A DNA stretch of 64,000 nt, taken from positions 39,675 to 103,674 of the forward strand of contig NZ_JAOQJI010000010.1 in assembly GCF_025567125.1 (NCBI RefSeq), given 5' to 3'. Below the pieces are notes generated by a model that did not search any database, was not told where the DNA came from, and worked only from the letters and a program-made list of their open reading frames with translations. Below, in pieces: positions 8,353 to 17,292 of this stretch. Position 1 is the first letter of the stretch; the number at the start of each line of letters is the position of its first letter. Both the position numbers and the translations under genes were made by a program. The stretch comes from Phocaeicola fibrisolvens. GTDB taxonomy: Bacteria > Bacteroidota > Bacteroidia > Bacteroidales > Bacteroidaceae.

Positions 8353-9072
8353 TTATTTCATGAATCCGTTTTGTCCGAACGGAGAGGCATGGTGGTCGAT
8401 ATTGTCTTCTATGCGTTCTATCAGTCCGTCTTTGATGTGGATGATTTTATTGGTTTGGTTGGCCACTCCACTTTCGTGGGTGACTACGACGATGGTCAGT
8501 CCCTCTTGGTCGTGCAGTTCTTTCAGGATGTTCATAACTTCCACCGAAGTCTTGCTGTCGAGTGCTCCGGTCGGTTCGTCGGCCAGGATGATTTCCGGTT
8601 TGGAAATTAGTGCCCGTGCGATGGCTACACGCTGTTTTTGCCCGCCCGACAGTTCGTTAGGGAGGTGATGAGCCCATTCTTTCAGTCCCAGCTTGTCTAA
8701 GTATTCCATGGCCAGCAGGTTTCGTTTCTTTCGGCTGACACCCTGGTAGAAAAGAGGGAGAGCCACATTCTCCATGGCGTTTTTGAACGAAATGAGGTTG
8801 AATGACTGGAAGATGAAGCCGATCATCCGGTTGCGGTACTCAGCGGCTTTGGTTTCACTTAAGTTCCGGATAAGGACATTGTTCAGGTAATACTCGCCGG
8901 AATCGTAGTTGTCCAATATCCCGAGAATGTTCAACAAGGTAGATTTTCCGGAACCGGAGGCACCCATGATGGAGACAAATTCTCCTTTTTTAATATGCAG
9001 GTCTATGCCTTTGAGTACATGAAGGGGAGTGCCGTTGTAGTAGGTTTTGTGAATGTTTTTTAAAAGTATCAT
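8353..9072 (-). CDS. ABC transporter ATP-binding protein (MacB/LolD type)
   Basis: The 239-residue ATPase has all expected motifs in order: Walker A GASGSGKST (about residue 38), Q-loop FQSFNLI, signature LSGGQKQRVAIARAL, Walker B IILADEPTGALD and the switch His in VVVTHESG. It groups by motif with the LolD/MacB/FtsE class, which energises FtsX-like permeases. It is the first gene of the operon ATPase, permease, permease, adaptor, TolC. A full promoter lies just upstream at 9108-9137. Confidence 0.95.
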   Translation of the reverse strand: MILLKNIHKTYYNGTPLHVLKGIDLHIKKGEFVSIMGASGSGKSTLLNILGILDNYDSGEYYLNNVLIRNLSETKAAEYRNRMIGFIFQSFNLISFKNAMENVALPLFYQGVSRKKRNLLAMEYLDKLGLKEWAHHLPNELSGGQKQRVAIARALISKPEIILADEPTGALDSKTSVEVMNILKELHDQEGLTIVVVTHESGVANQTNKIIHIKDGLIERIEDNIDHHASPFGQNGFMK

Positions 9073-9107
9073 TTGGTTTGTGTTAATTGATTTTTAATCG
9101 TATTGCA

Positions 9108-9137
9108 CAAATGTAGAAAAAGTGATACGTTCTCAAA
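9108..9137 (-). promoter_or_regulatory. Promoter of the MacAB/TolC-type operon
   Basis: On the minus strand TTTG (9137-9134), an 18-nt spacer and TACATTTG (9115-9108) match the Bacteroides promoter consensus, with a slightly short spacer. The start codon of the ATPase gene is 35 nt downstream. Confidence 0.65.
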
Positions 9138-9153
9138 AATAGTAGGTGAAAAA

Positions 9154-9185
9154 TTTGTTCTGTTTTTACTGATTATTTACTTTTG
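9154..9185 (+). promoter_or_regulatory. Promoter of the ROK kinase gene
   Basis: TTTG at 9154-9157, a 20-nt spacer and TACTTTTG at 9178-9185 fit the Bacteroides consensus exactly. The start codon at 9220 lies 34 nt after the -7 box. The promoter is divergent from, but does not overlap, the efflux operon promoter. Confidence 0.7.
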
Positions 9186-9219
9186 TCCGTAGATAATTAA
9201 CCCTAAATAAAGAAATGTC

Positions 9220-10194
9220 ATGGCAATAAACATGGAAAAACCTTATGTAGTAGGTATGGATATTGGCGGAACAAACACTGTTTTTGGTGTGGTTGACTCA
9301 CGTGGTAACGTGCTGGCTTCTGATTCTGTCAAAACTCAGCAATATGAAAACATCGAAGAATATGTAGAAGCTGTATGTAAAAAACTCCTTCCTTTGCTGT
9401 CTCAGTTTGGTGGAGCTGAAAAGATAAAAGGTATGGGGGTTGGTGCGCCGAATGGTAACTATTACAGTGGAACCATTGAGTTTGCTCCGAACCTTCCGTG
9501 GAAAGGAATTATTCCGTTGGCATCTATGTTTGAGGAGCAGCTGGGAATCCCTACTGCGTTGACAAACGACGCCAATGCAGCTGCCATCGGAGAGATGACG
9601 TATGGTGCGGCTCGCGGTATGAAAGATTTTATCATGATTACCTTGGGTACCGGTGTCGGAAGTGGTATTGTAGTCAACGGACAGTTGGTTTACGGTCATG
9701 ATGGCTTTGCCGGTGAATTGGGACACGTAATTGTGGACCGTAACGGCCGTTCATGTGGTTGCGGACGTAAAGGTTGTTTGGAAACCTATTGTTCGGCTAC
9801 CGGAGTGGCCCGTACAGCCCGTGAATTCCTGGTACAGCGTACGGAACCGAGTTTGTTGCGTAACGTACCTGCAGATGAAATCCAGTCGAAAGATGTATAC
9901 GATGCTGCAGTGAAAGGCGATAAACTGGCACAGGATATCTTTGAATATACAGGACGTATTTTGGGAGAGGCTTTGGCCAACTTTATAGCTTTCTCCAGTC
10001 CGGAGGCCATTATTCTGTTCGGTGGTTTGGCTAAGTCGGGCGATTACATCATGAAACCGATTCAGAAGGCAATTGATGAAAACATCCTGAAGATTTATGC
10101 TGGAAAAACCAAATTGTTGCTCTCTCAGTTAAAAGATGCAGATGCGGCTGTATTAGGTGCCAGTGCATTGGGATGGGAAGTAAAAGATAACTGA
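9220..10194 (+). CDS. ROK family glucokinase
   Basis: This 324-residue sugar kinase carries the ATP-binding phosphate loop DIGGTNTVFGVVD near residue 15 and the catalytic segment LTNDANAAAIGE. It also has LGTGVGSGIVVNGQLVYG, the sugar-binding GELGH, and the zinc-binding ROK signature CGCGRKGCLETYCS. There is no N-terminal DNA-binding domain, so it is an enzyme and not a repressor. It resembles the RokA glucokinase described in Bacteroides fragilis and would phosphorylate glucose (and perhaps N-acetylglucosamine) on entry to glycolysis. It is transcribed alone, between its own promoter and a strong terminator. Confidence 0.9.
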   Translation: MAINMEKPYVVGMDIGGTNTVFGVVDSRGNVLASDSVKTQQYENIEEYVEAVCKKLLPLLSQFGGAEKIKGMGVGAPNGNYYSGTIEFAPNLPWKGIIPLASMFEEQLGIPTALTNDANAAAIGEMTYGAARGMKDFIMITLGTGVGSGIVVNGQLVYGHDGFAGELGHVIVDRNGRSCGCGRKGCLETYCSATGVARTAREFLVQRTEPSLLRNVPADEIQSKDVYDAAVKGDKLAQDIFEYTGRILGEALANFIAFSSPEAIILFGGLAKSGDYIMKPIQKAIDENILKIYAGKTKLLLSQLKDADAAVLGASALGWEVKDN

Positions 10195-10213
10195 TTCTTA
10201 GATTATAAATTAG

Positions 10214-10258
10214 AAAAACAGCCTTGGCGGAAGTTTTACTTGCCAAGGCTGTTTTTTA
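10214..10258 (+). terminator. Rho-independent terminator after the ROK kinase gene
   Basis: A perfect 14-bp stem (AAAACAGCCTTGGC at 10215-10228 pairing with 10242-10255), a 13-nt loop and a T-run, starting 20 nt after the stop codon. Confidence 0.9.
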
Positions 10259-10485
10259 TTATCCACCTGAACATTCGGTCTTCACAGAGGGCATGCAGGA
10301 GAATAATACATCTAATCCTAACCTAAATAATATTATGAAAAACCTTTTTTTATTCAGTATGCAAAAATAAACTTTCTTGTGGACATAAACTTGTATTTTT
10401 TGATTTTATAAGTGAAAAACTGAGTATAATACTATCTGATTGGATAATTTGAACTGATAAATGTAAATAATGTAAATAAAGTTTG
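10259..10485. other. AT-rich intergenic DNA without a recognisable gene
   Basis: The gap between the terminator and the fabI promoter holds no convincing gene. Around 10335 an ATG followed by 10 sense codons and a stop is preceded by an A/T-rich leader such as often precedes real Bacteroides genes. It could be a remnant of a lost gene, but nothing confirms it. Confidence 0.4.
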
Positions 10486-10493
10486 TATCTTTG
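10486..10493 (+). promoter_or_regulatory. -7 element for the fabI operon
   Basis: TATCTTTG matches TAnnTTTG, 25 nt before the fabI ATG. No TTTG lies at the normal -33 spacing. Confidence 0.6.
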
Positions 10494-10518
10494 CCCCAAA
10501 TTTATAATTGAAAACAAT

Positions 10519-11376
10519 ATGAGTTATAATTTGCTGAAAGGAAAAAGAGGTATTATTTTTGGTGCACTGAATGAACAGTCTATCGCATGGAAAGTAGCTG
10601 AAAAGGCTGTAGAAGAAGGTGCTATTATCACACTATCTAATACCCCTGTAGCAGTACGTATGGGGCAGGTATCTGCTTTGGCGGAAAAGTTGAACTGTGA
10701 AGTGATTCCCGCTGATGCTACCTGCGTAGAAGATTTGGAAAATGTATTCAAGCGTTCAATGGAAGTATTGGGCGGTAAGATTGACTTTGTGCTTCATTCA
10801 ATTGGTATGTCTCCAAATGTTCGCAAGAAACGTACATACGATGATTTGGACTATGACATGCTGGCAAAAACATTGGATATATCTGCTGTATCATTCCATA
10901 AAATGATTCAGTCTGCCAAGAAGTTGGATGCCATCAACGAATATGGTTCTATTTTGGCTTTGAGCTATGTAGCTGCGCAGCGTACGTTCTATGGTTACAA
11001 TGATATGGCCGATGCCAAAGCGTTATTGGAATCTATTGCCCGTAGTTTCGGTTATATTTACGGTCGTGAACATCATGTACGTATCAATACGATTTCTCAG
11101 TCACCGACCATGACTACTGCCGGTTCGGGTGTGAAAGGTATGGACAAGTTGTTCGACTTTGCCAACCGGATGTCTCCTTTGGGAAATGCATCGGCTGATG
11201 AATGTGCGGATTACTGTATCGTAATGTTCTCTGATCTGACTCGTAAGGTAACTATGCAGAACTTGTTCCACGATGGTGGTTTCTCTAGCGTGGGTATGAG
11301 TTTGAGAGCCATGGCTACTTATGAAAAAGGATTGGATGAATATAAGGATGCCAATGGTAATATTATTTACGGATAA
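10519..11376 (+). CDS. fabI: Enoyl-[acyl-carrier-protein] reductase (NADH)
   Basis: The 285-residue short-chain dehydrogenase has the FabI-specific nucleotide site GIIFGALNEQSIAWKVA (family form GxxNxxSIAWG), the segment HSIGMSP, and the catalytic pair in YNDMADAK (Tyr-x6-Lys). It catalyses the last reduction of each fatty acid elongation cycle and is the class targeted by triclosan. The start MSYNLLKGKRG was chosen because the 12 in-frame codons upstream overlap the promoter. It leads an apparent operon with a gldB-like gene (7 bp later) and an RsmI-like methylase. Confidence 0.95.
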   Translation: MSYNLLKGKRGIIFGALNEQSIAWKVAEKAVEEGAIITLSNTPVAVRMGQVSALAEKLNCEVIPADATCVEDLENVFKRSMEVLGGKIDFVLHSIGMSPNVRKKRTYDDLDYDMLAKTLDISAVSFHKMIQSAKKLDAINEYGSILALSYVAAQRTFYGYNDMADAKALLESIARSFGYIYGREHHVRINTISQSPTMTTAGSGVKGMDKLFDFANRMSPLGNASADECADYCIVMFSDLTRKVTMQNLFHDGGFSSVGMSLRAMATYEKGLDEYKDANGNIIYG

Positions 11377-11383
11377 TCATTAA

Positions 11384-12376
11384 ATGTATCGATTTATCTT
11401 TATATTACTGAGTATAATCGTCTTTTCTGCTTGTCATTCTGATGAGCAGGAGGGCGATTTTTCTTTTGAGGAAATAAAGATAGCACGATACGACCGTCTT
11501 CAGTATGAATCTTCCGTGCAAAACAATTTTTTCGCTTTACAACGGATGAGAACTGAATTTGCTCAGGAAACTCGTTTGTTGATAGAAGACGTACTGGAAT
11601 TGGGAGCGGTAGATGCTCCTGATATTTATGAACGTTTATGCGGATATTATGCTGATTCTGTGCTTGTTCACCTGATGGATGATGCAGAACAGAAATTCAA
11701 GGATATGAGTCGTTGGGAAAAGGAACTGACAAAAGGGTTCAGGGTATTGAAGAAAGAGATTCCAGAATTACCTGTTCCGAAGGTATATGCACAAATCTCT
11801 GCATTGAATCAGTCTGTAGTAGTGGGAGATAGTGTGTTAGGTATCAGCCTTGACAAGTATATGGGAAGTGAATATCCCCTTTATAAGCGATTTTATTATG
11901 TGAATCAGCGCCGTTCTATGTCTTCGGAATATATTGTATCGGATTGTTTTACTTTTTATCTGTTGGGGCAATATCCTTTTTCATGGGAAGAAGGGCACCG
12001 TGCTTTGATGGACATTTTACTGTATCGTGGAAAAATTGCTTGGGCAGTAGAAGCCATATTGGATGGAGATGTGTCTGGTGAGATTGCTTTGGGTTATACG
12101 GAGGAAGAGGTAGAATGGTGTGAGGAACATGAAAAGCAATTATGGAAGGAAATAAGAGAGAATCATTATGCTGAAACAACCGATCCGATGGTGATTCGTT
12201 CGTATGTTTCTTCCAATGTAAAACCGTTGTTTGAAGATGACAAGGTACCTCCTTCTTTGGGGATATGGCTGGGAATGAAAGCGGTGGACAGATTTATGAA
12301 AGAACATCCGGAAATAAGTCTGAAGAATTTACTGGAGCATGTGGATGACACGCTGATTAAGAACGAATTGAATTAA
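11384..12376 (+). CDS. GldB-like lipoprotein
   Basis: The 330-residue protein has a lipoprotein signal (lipobox FSAC, Cys 17). The body resembles GldB, a lipoprotein first known from gliding Flavobacteria but widespread in non-gliding Bacteroidetes; recognisable stretches are DIYERLCGYYADSVLVHLMDDAEQKF and a C-terminal IWLGMKAVDRFMKEHP. Bacteroides do not glide, so the role here is probably envelope-related and not motility. It lies 7 bp after fabI, a neighbour that hints at membrane lipid or envelope function. The family assignment rests on overall resemblance and is moderately sure. Confidence 0.75.
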   Translation: MYRFIFILLSIIVFSACHSDEQEGDFSFEEIKIARYDRLQYESSVQNNFFALQRMRTEFAQETRLLIEDVLELGAVDAPDIYERLCGYYADSVLVHLMDDAEQKFKDMSRWEKELTKGFRVLKKEIPELPVPKVYAQISALNQSVVVGDSVLGISLDKYMGSEYPLYKRFYYVNQRRSMSSEYIVSDCFTFYLLGQYPFSWEEGHRALMDILLYRGKIAWAVEAILDGDVSGEIALGYTEEEVEWCEEHEKQLWKEIRENHYAETTDPMVIRSYVSSNVKPLFEDDKVPPSLGIWLGMKAVDRFMKEHPEISLKNLLEHVDDTLIKNELN

Positions 12377-12394
12377 CTGACTTGACAATTCTTT

Positions 12395-13099
12395 ATGGAA
12401 GTTGCATTGTATTTGTTGCCTGTTACTTTAGGGGATACGCCTATAGAAAAGGTGTTGCCGGCATACAACCGTGAGATTATTTCGGGAATAAAATATTTTA
12501 TTGTAGAAGATGTGCGTTCGGCACGTCGTTTTCTTAAAAAGGTAGATTCTGCAATTTGCATTGATGAATTGACTTTTTATACTTTGAACAAACATACTTC
12601 TCCTGAAGATATCTCTGGTTATTTGAAGCCTTTGCAAGAGGGATGTTCTATGGGAGTTATTTCTGAAGCAGGCTGTCCTGCGGTGGCCGATCCAGGAGCG
12701 GATGTAGTGGCTATTGCGCAGCGTCGTAACTTGAAAGTAGTACCTTTGGTAGGACCATCTTCTATTATTTTGTCAGTTATGGGCTCTGGATTCAACGGAC
12801 AAAGTTTTGCTTTTCATGGCTATTTGCCGATTGATCCGGCAGATCGTACCAAGCGGCTGAAAGAATTGGAGACTCGGGTATATGCAGAGAACCAGACTCA
12901 GTTGTTTATCGAAACGCCTTATCGGAATCAAAAGATGCTGGAAGAGATATTGAAGACTTGCCGTCCGCAAACCAAACTCTGCATTGCTGCCAATATTACA
13001 TGTGAGGGAGAATACATCAAAACCAGGAGCGTAAAAGACTGGAAAGGACATTTACCGGAATTAAATAAGATTCCTTGTATATTCTTGATATATAAATGA
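12395..13099 (+). CDS. RsmI-like SAM-dependent methyltransferase (tetrapyrrole methylase fold)
   Basis: The 234-residue protein has the tetrapyrrole methylase fold used by RsmI. It starts with ALYLLPVTLGDTP (family form LYLVPTPIGNL), continues with GVISEAGCPAVADPGADVV and has the signature VPLVGPSSIILSVMGSGFNGQSFAFHGYLP. RsmI methylates the 2'-OH of C1402 in 16S rRNA. This protein is shorter than classical RsmI (about 280 residues) and lacks the usual C-terminal extension, so its substrate may differ. It is the third gene of the fabI unit (18 bp spacing), and its 3' end nearly abuts the convergent gene at 13105. Confidence 0.82.
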   Translation: MEVALYLLPVTLGDTPIEKVLPAYNREIISGIKYFIVEDVRSARRFLKKVDSAICIDELTFYTLNKHTSPEDISGYLKPLQEGCSMGVISEAGCPAVADPGADVVAIAQRRNLKVVPLVGPSSIILSVMGSGFNGQSFAFHGYLPIDPADRTKRLKELETRVYAENQTQLFIETPYRNQKMLEEILKTCRPQTKLCIAANITCEGEYIKTRSVKDWKGHLPELNKIPCIFLIYK

Positions 13100-13104
13100 T
13101 TCTT

Positions 13105-14091
13105 TTATTTGAACTCCTTCCAAATCTGTGCTACCATTTGTAATCGTTCATGTTCCATTCTTAGCTCTTCACTGAACGATTCCGGGGCCAGTTTGATTTC
13201 TTCGCATGAGAAGAAGCGGCCTTCAGGTAAGATAAAATCATTTTCTTTGCTGATGGGGAGAATGTATAGCTGAATAAAACAAGGAATTATGCCTTGCATT
13301 CGGTAACTGAGGATAAGCCGAGGATATAACACTCTGTGAGGAAAGTTCACTTCCATCTGTTTCTGGCATCTTTTTACAATGAGTTTGGCATGTTTCTGAC
13401 TTTTTCTCAGCGGTCCTTCAAACAGAGAGATAATGGGGGCATCCCATATCTGATTATTGTCTGACCGTGAAGTTAGGTAAACTTTTCCGTTGCAGATAGG
13501 AATGATTCGAATGATATGTTGCTCCTGAGGCGATTGGGTGGCGGCCACTTGTATGCCCACGATATTGATTATCAGACAGAGTACATAGATGAGTGTCGGA
13601 ATTAGGTAGACAATCACAAAATGGTTCTCCGGAGAGAAAGGGGCGAGCTGTTTGTATAAAAAGAAAAGTACAATCAAGTGAATGCTGGACAAGACGACAA
13701 TGAGCCTAGCTTCCAGCAGATAGGAAAACGTGAAATTCAGATGGAATTTCTTGAGAAAATTCCGATACATTTCCGGGGCTGTTACATGGATGAAGGCACA
13801 TACCAGTAACATGAATTCCAGCGTCGGAGTCAGGCTGTTTTGAGGAATATATTCATAACCTGTGAACAGTCTGAGGAGAAAACAGATGCCGATACCGATG
13901 GTTCCTTGTAACAAAAAGAAATTGAGCCCTTTCAATCGGAAAATATCATAAAGCAATCCTGCAATGCTGATTGCAAGTCCTATGCCCAGCATGGTGGTGG
14001 TAGGAAAAAGATGAATCCCTATCAGTGTGATAATGATAGGAAGTAGTCCGAATGACACAATTTTGTCTTTGTATTTAAGAAATAAATTCAT
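13105..14091 (-). CDS. Polytopic membrane protein with soluble C-terminal domain, possibly degenerate Nudix-like
   Basis: I do not recognise this 328-residue protein as a named family. The N-terminal half contains about six membrane helices (for example FGLLPIIITLIGIHLF and LIVVLSSIHLIVLFFLY). The soluble C-terminal half (about residue 195 onward) reads IIPICNGKVYLTSR, then WDAPIISLFEG, a charged helix, and later ILPEGRFFSCEEIK. This order resembles a Nudix fold but without the catalytic Nudix box (GX5EX7REUXEEXGU), so a binding or structural role is more likely than hydrolysis. It lies 52 bp after lipA on the same strand. Confidence 0.6.
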   Translation of the reverse strand: MNLFLKYKDKIVSFGLLPIIITLIGIHLFPTTTMLGIGLAISIAGLLYDIFRLKGLNFFLLQGTIGIGICFLLRLFTGYEYIPQNSLTPTLEFMLLVCAFIHVTAPEMYRNFLKKFHLNFTFSYLLEARLIVVLSSIHLIVLFFLYKQLAPFSPENHFVIVYLIPTLIYVLCLIINIVGIQVAATQSPQEQHIIRIIPICNGKVYLTSRSDNNQIWDAPIISLFEGPLRKSQKHAKLIVKRCQKQMEVNFPHRVLYPRLILSYRMQGIIPCFIQLYILPISKENDFILPEGRFFSCEEIKLAPESFSEELRMEHERLQMVAQIWKEFK

Positions 14092-14118
14092 AGTAGAATA
14101 GCACCTGTTGTTAAAATT

Positions 14119-14146
14119 TGAACAATTGGAAAAACTAAATTGTTCA
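14119..14146 (-). terminator. Possible weak terminator or attenuator at the end of lipA
   Basis: A 9-bp perfect stem TGAACAATT / AATTGTTCA with a 10-nt loop overlaps the lipA stop codon. It is followed on the minus strand by an A/T stretch but no proper T-run, so some read-through into the next gene is likely. Confidence 0.35.
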
Positions 14147-14995
14147 CATTTTCCTCAGATGTTTTTCAGCATGGTAAGACGAACGTACCAGCGGGCCACT
14201 TTCAACAATCTCAAATCCTTTCTTTTCGCCTGTTTTTTTGTACTCCAGGAATTGCATTGGGTGGATGTATTCGGCCACCGGATAATGTTTGGCACTTGGT
14301 TGCAGGTATTGTCCGATGGTGAGAATCTTGCAGCCGTTTTCCAGTAAATCATCCATCGTCTGTTCTACTTCTTGTGGTGTTTCTCCCAGTCCTACCATGA
14401 TTCCCGACTTGGCTTTCAATCCGTTTGCTGCGATTTGCCGAATGACGGCCAGACTGGTATCATAGTTGGCAACACTTCGTACCAAGGGGCTGATGCGTCT
14501 CACTGTTTCCAGGTTGTGTGACAGAATGTCTGGGCGTGTGTCTATTACTTGTTGTAACCATTCTTTATGTCCTTGAAAGTCGGGAATCAAGGCTTCGATG
14601 GTCGTTCCTGGACAGACTTTTCGAATGGCTTGAAGGGTAGCAGCCCAATGAGAGGCCCCTAGGTCGGGGAGGTCATCCCGGTCGACAGATGTGATGACTG
14701 CATGATTTAGTTTCATTAATTGGATGGACTGGGCCACTCTTTCTGGTTCCTCCGGATCCAGAGGGAGAGGTTTTCCACTAAGCGTATTGCAGAATTTACA
14801 GGCACGTGTGCAGATGTCTCCTCCAATCATGAATGTGGCGGTTCCTTTTCCCCAGCATTCTCCCAGGTTCGGACAACGTCCGCTGCTACAAATGGTATGC
14901 AACTTGTGCGTATCGACAATGCGTTTGGTTTCTGTGTATCGGGCATTGGTCCCAATTTGGATTTTCAGCCATTCAGGCTTTTTAATGTGTGTCAT
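14144..14995 (-). CDS. lipA: Lipoyl synthase
   Basis: The 283-residue radical SAM enzyme has both iron-sulfur motifs: the auxiliary cluster C-x4-C-x5-C (CSSGRCPNLGEC) and the radical SAM C-x3-C-x2-C (CTRACKFC). The C-terminal signature RSSYHAEK contains the conserved serine that ligates the auxiliary cluster. It inserts two sulfurs into octanoyl groups on lipoyl domains. The start MTHIKKPEWLKIQIG was preferred over an in-frame ATG 17 codons upstream, because that region is the terminator hairpin of the preceding gene. Confidence 0.96.
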   Translation of the reverse strand: MTHIKKPEWLKIQIGTNARYTETKRIVDTHKLHTICSSGRCPNLGECWGKGTATFMIGGDICTRACKFCNTLSGKPLPLDPEEPERVAQSIQLMKLNHAVITSVDRDDLPDLGASHWAATLQAIRKVCPGTTIEALIPDFQGHKEWLQQVIDTRPDILSHNLETVRRISPLVRSVANYDTSLAVIRQIAANGLKAKSGIMVGLGETPQEVEQTMDDLLENGCKILTIGQYLQPSAKHYPVAEYIHPMQFLEYKKTGEKKGFEIVESGPLVRSSYHAEKHLRKM

Positions 14996-15017
14996 AGCTA
15001 TGAGAAATAAGTTTGTA

Positions 15018-15060
15018 TAAAAAGGTGACACCAGAATTATATGCATTCTGATGTCACCTA
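15018..15060 (-). terminator. Terminator after the dipeptidyl peptidase gene
   Basis: On the minus strand a 14-15 bp stem (GGTGACATCAGAAT paired with ATTCTGGTGTCACC, one G-T pair) with a short loop is followed by five T. It lies 10 nt past the stop codon of the DPP-IV gene and insulates lipA from it. Confidence 0.85.
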
Positions 15061-15070
15061 TGTAGGGATA

Positions 15071-17269
15071 TTATAGATTTTGCAGGAAGAAATTTACGAC
15101 GCGGTTCATAAGGTGGTTACGTGTATTTCCTCCTGAAATGCCGTGATTGCGGTTCGTATAGATTTGTGTTTCAAACTGAATGTTGGCTTGTACCAATGCT
15201 TCATTATATTCCATAAAGTTCTGGAAATGCACGTTATCGTCTGCGCTGCCGTGAATGAGCAGTAATTTTCCTTTCAGTGCAGCTACGTGATTGATGGCTG
15301 AAGAGGCACGATATCCGTCTCCATTTTCTTTTGGAGTACGCATGAAACGTTCGGTGTAGACCGTATCATAGAATCGCCAGTCGGTAGGAGCTGCAATCGC
15401 TACTCCGGCTTTAAATGCTCCTGAGCCTTCACTCATAGACATCAGCGTGTTGTATCCTCCGTAGCTCCATCCCCAGATGCCAATCCGGCTTCCGTCCACG
15501 TAGGAAAGAGTAGACAGGTATTTGGCTGTTTCAGCTTGGTCGGCGGCTTCTTTGAGACCAATAGAAAGGTAGGTACACTTTTCAAATGCAGCTCCACGTC
15601 CTCCTGTACCTCGTCCATCTACGCATACCATGATGTAACCTTTGTCACACATCACGGCTTCGAACATACCACCATCGCCAAAGCTTCCGATGCCCCACTT
15701 GTCCAATACTTGTTGTGAGCCGGGACCACTGTATTGGAGCATAATGACAGGGTATTTCTTGGAAGGGTTGAAATTGGCAGGCTTCATCATCCATCCGTTC
15801 AGTTCTACACCTTCGCTGGTCTTGAAAGTGAAAAACTCTTTTGTCGGCATGTTAAGTTGGCTTATTTTGTTCTTCAGCTCCTTGTTGTCGAGCAAGGTCA
15901 CCATTTCCTGTCCCTTGTTGTTATTCAAAGTGATGAGGGTCGGTGTCTGTGCACTGGAATAAGTGTTGATATAGTAATTCAAGTTTTTGCTGAATAAAGC
16001 ATTGTTGGTTCCTGTCCGTGTGGAAAGTTTTGTCTTTTTTCCTTTTCCGTCAATCTTATAGACAGCAGTACGTAGCGGACTTTCTTCATTACTTGTATAG
16101 TAGAACACATTGGCTTTCTGATCCCATCCCAGAAATTCTTTAACCTCGAATTTTCCTTTGGTAATCTGTTTAACCAAGTTCCCTCCAATAGTGTACAGAT
16201 AGAGATGGTTATATCCGTCACGTTCACTCATCATAACCATGTTTTCCGGATAGAAGGCTATGTTTGAATAGGCTTGTTCCTTGATGTATTGTTCAGCTTC
16301 ATCGCGTACTGCCACTTTGCAGACAGCACTACGAGGATTGGCCATATACAGGTCAAAACGGTTCTGATGGCGGTTTAATGTCATGATTGCCAGTTTTTCA
16401 GGGTCATCCGTAAATTTGATACGTGGAACGTACCCGTCAGAGTCTATTGGCAATTCCATTTTGCGTGTGACATGACTTTTGATATCGAATGTATGTACAC
16501 TTACTTTGGAGTTGACTGCTCCTGATTTAGGATATTTGTAATCATAACTTCCGGGGTAGGTGGCATAAGCTGTCTTTTCGGGTGCCATGCCTTTGTACCA
16601 TTGGAAAGAATACATTGGAACACGGCTTTCATCGAAACGTATGTAGGCAATCATACGGCTGTCTGCACTAAAGTCGAAAGCTCGATTGAATGCGAATTCT
16701 TCCTCGTATACCCAGTCGGGAATGCCATTAAGCACTTTGTTGTATTCTCCGTCTTTAGTGACCTGTGATTCACTGTTACCGAAAAGAAGTTTAATCAGGT
16801 AAATATTGTTATTTCGTACAAAAGCTATCTGATGGCTGTCGGGTGAGAACAAAGGTACCTGTTGCGGCCCGTTATTGGAAAGTGGCTCAAGTGTACGGTT
16901 TTTTACATTGTAAAGATAATACACTGCGGTAAAAGAACGTCTGTATATCGGTTGGGTCTCTGTCTGTATCAATATCAGGCTTTCGTCTGGCGACATGATA
17001 TAGTCGTCAAAACGCTTGAGTTCACAGTTTCTGGCTTTGGTCACATCGAAGATGGCTTCTACTTCCTTACCTGTCTTGAAGGAATATTTTACGATGCGTT
17101 TGTGGTCTTTGCTGATTTGGGTGTAATGTTCACCATCCAGCATCGGTTTCAGCCCCTGTATGCTTTGTGCCCGATAGGTACCGTTGGCCACATCTTGCAG
17201 GGTGACTTTCTGTGCCTGTAAGTTCATCAGGCACATCAGTGTCAAAAAAAGTACGAAAAGTTTTTTCAT
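15071..17269 (-). CDS. Dipeptidyl peptidase IV (S9B prolyl oligopeptidase family)
   Basis: The 732-residue protein has a cleavable signal peptide (residues 1-19), an N-terminal beta-propeller and a C-terminal alpha/beta hydrolase. The catalytic triad is visible as Ser in GIWGWSYGGY, Asp in HGSADDNVHF and His in NRNHGIS. The substrate-binding Glu-Glu pair of DPP-IV enzymes appears as VYEEEFAFNRAF. It would remove X-Pro or X-Ala dipeptides from peptides in the periplasm; homologues in gut Bacteroides and Porphyromonas act on host-derived peptides. It is 23 bp after the TonB-C-domain gene and ends at its own terminator. Confidence 0.95.
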   Translation of the reverse strand: MKKLFVLFLTLMCLMNLQAQKVTLQDVANGTYRAQSIQGLKPMLDGEHYTQISKDHKRIVKYSFKTGKEVEAIFDVTKARNCELKRFDDYIMSPDESLILIQTETQPIYRRSFTAVYYLYNVKNRTLEPLSNNGPQQVPLFSPDSHQIAFVRNNNIYLIKLLFGNSESQVTKDGEYNKVLNGIPDWVYEEEFAFNRAFDFSADSRMIAYIRFDESRVPMYSFQWYKGMAPEKTAYATYPGSYDYKYPKSGAVNSKVSVHTFDIKSHVTRKMELPIDSDGYVPRIKFTDDPEKLAIMTLNRHQNRFDLYMANPRSAVCKVAVRDEAEQYIKEQAYSNIAFYPENMVMMSERDGYNHLYLYTIGGNLVKQITKGKFEVKEFLGWDQKANVFYYTSNEESPLRTAVYKIDGKGKKTKLSTRTGTNNALFSKNLNYYINTYSSAQTPTLITLNNNKGQEMVTLLDNKELKNKISQLNMPTKEFFTFKTSEGVELNGWMMKPANFNPSKKYPVIMLQYSGPGSQQVLDKWGIGSFGDGGMFEAVMCDKGYIMVCVDGRGTGGRGAAFEKCTYLSIGLKEAADQAETAKYLSTLSYVDGSRIGIWGWSYGGYNTLMSMSEGSGAFKAGVAIAAPTDWRFYDTVYTERFMRTPKENGDGYRASSAINHVAALKGKLLLIHGSADDNVHFQNFMEYNEALVQANIQFETQIYTNRNHGISGGNTRNHLMNRVVNFFLQNL

Positions 17270-17292
17270 AACCGGTCTTATTAAGTTTGATT

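Noticed and set aside
10335..10370. Short ATG frame with a Bacteroides-like leader after the ROK kinase gene
   Set aside because: Only 11 codons before a stop; could be a gene remnant but cannot be supported.
13105..15046. lipA-lipB operon
   Set aside because: The gene after lipA is a membrane protein, not a LipB octanoyltransferase; no LipB motif was found.
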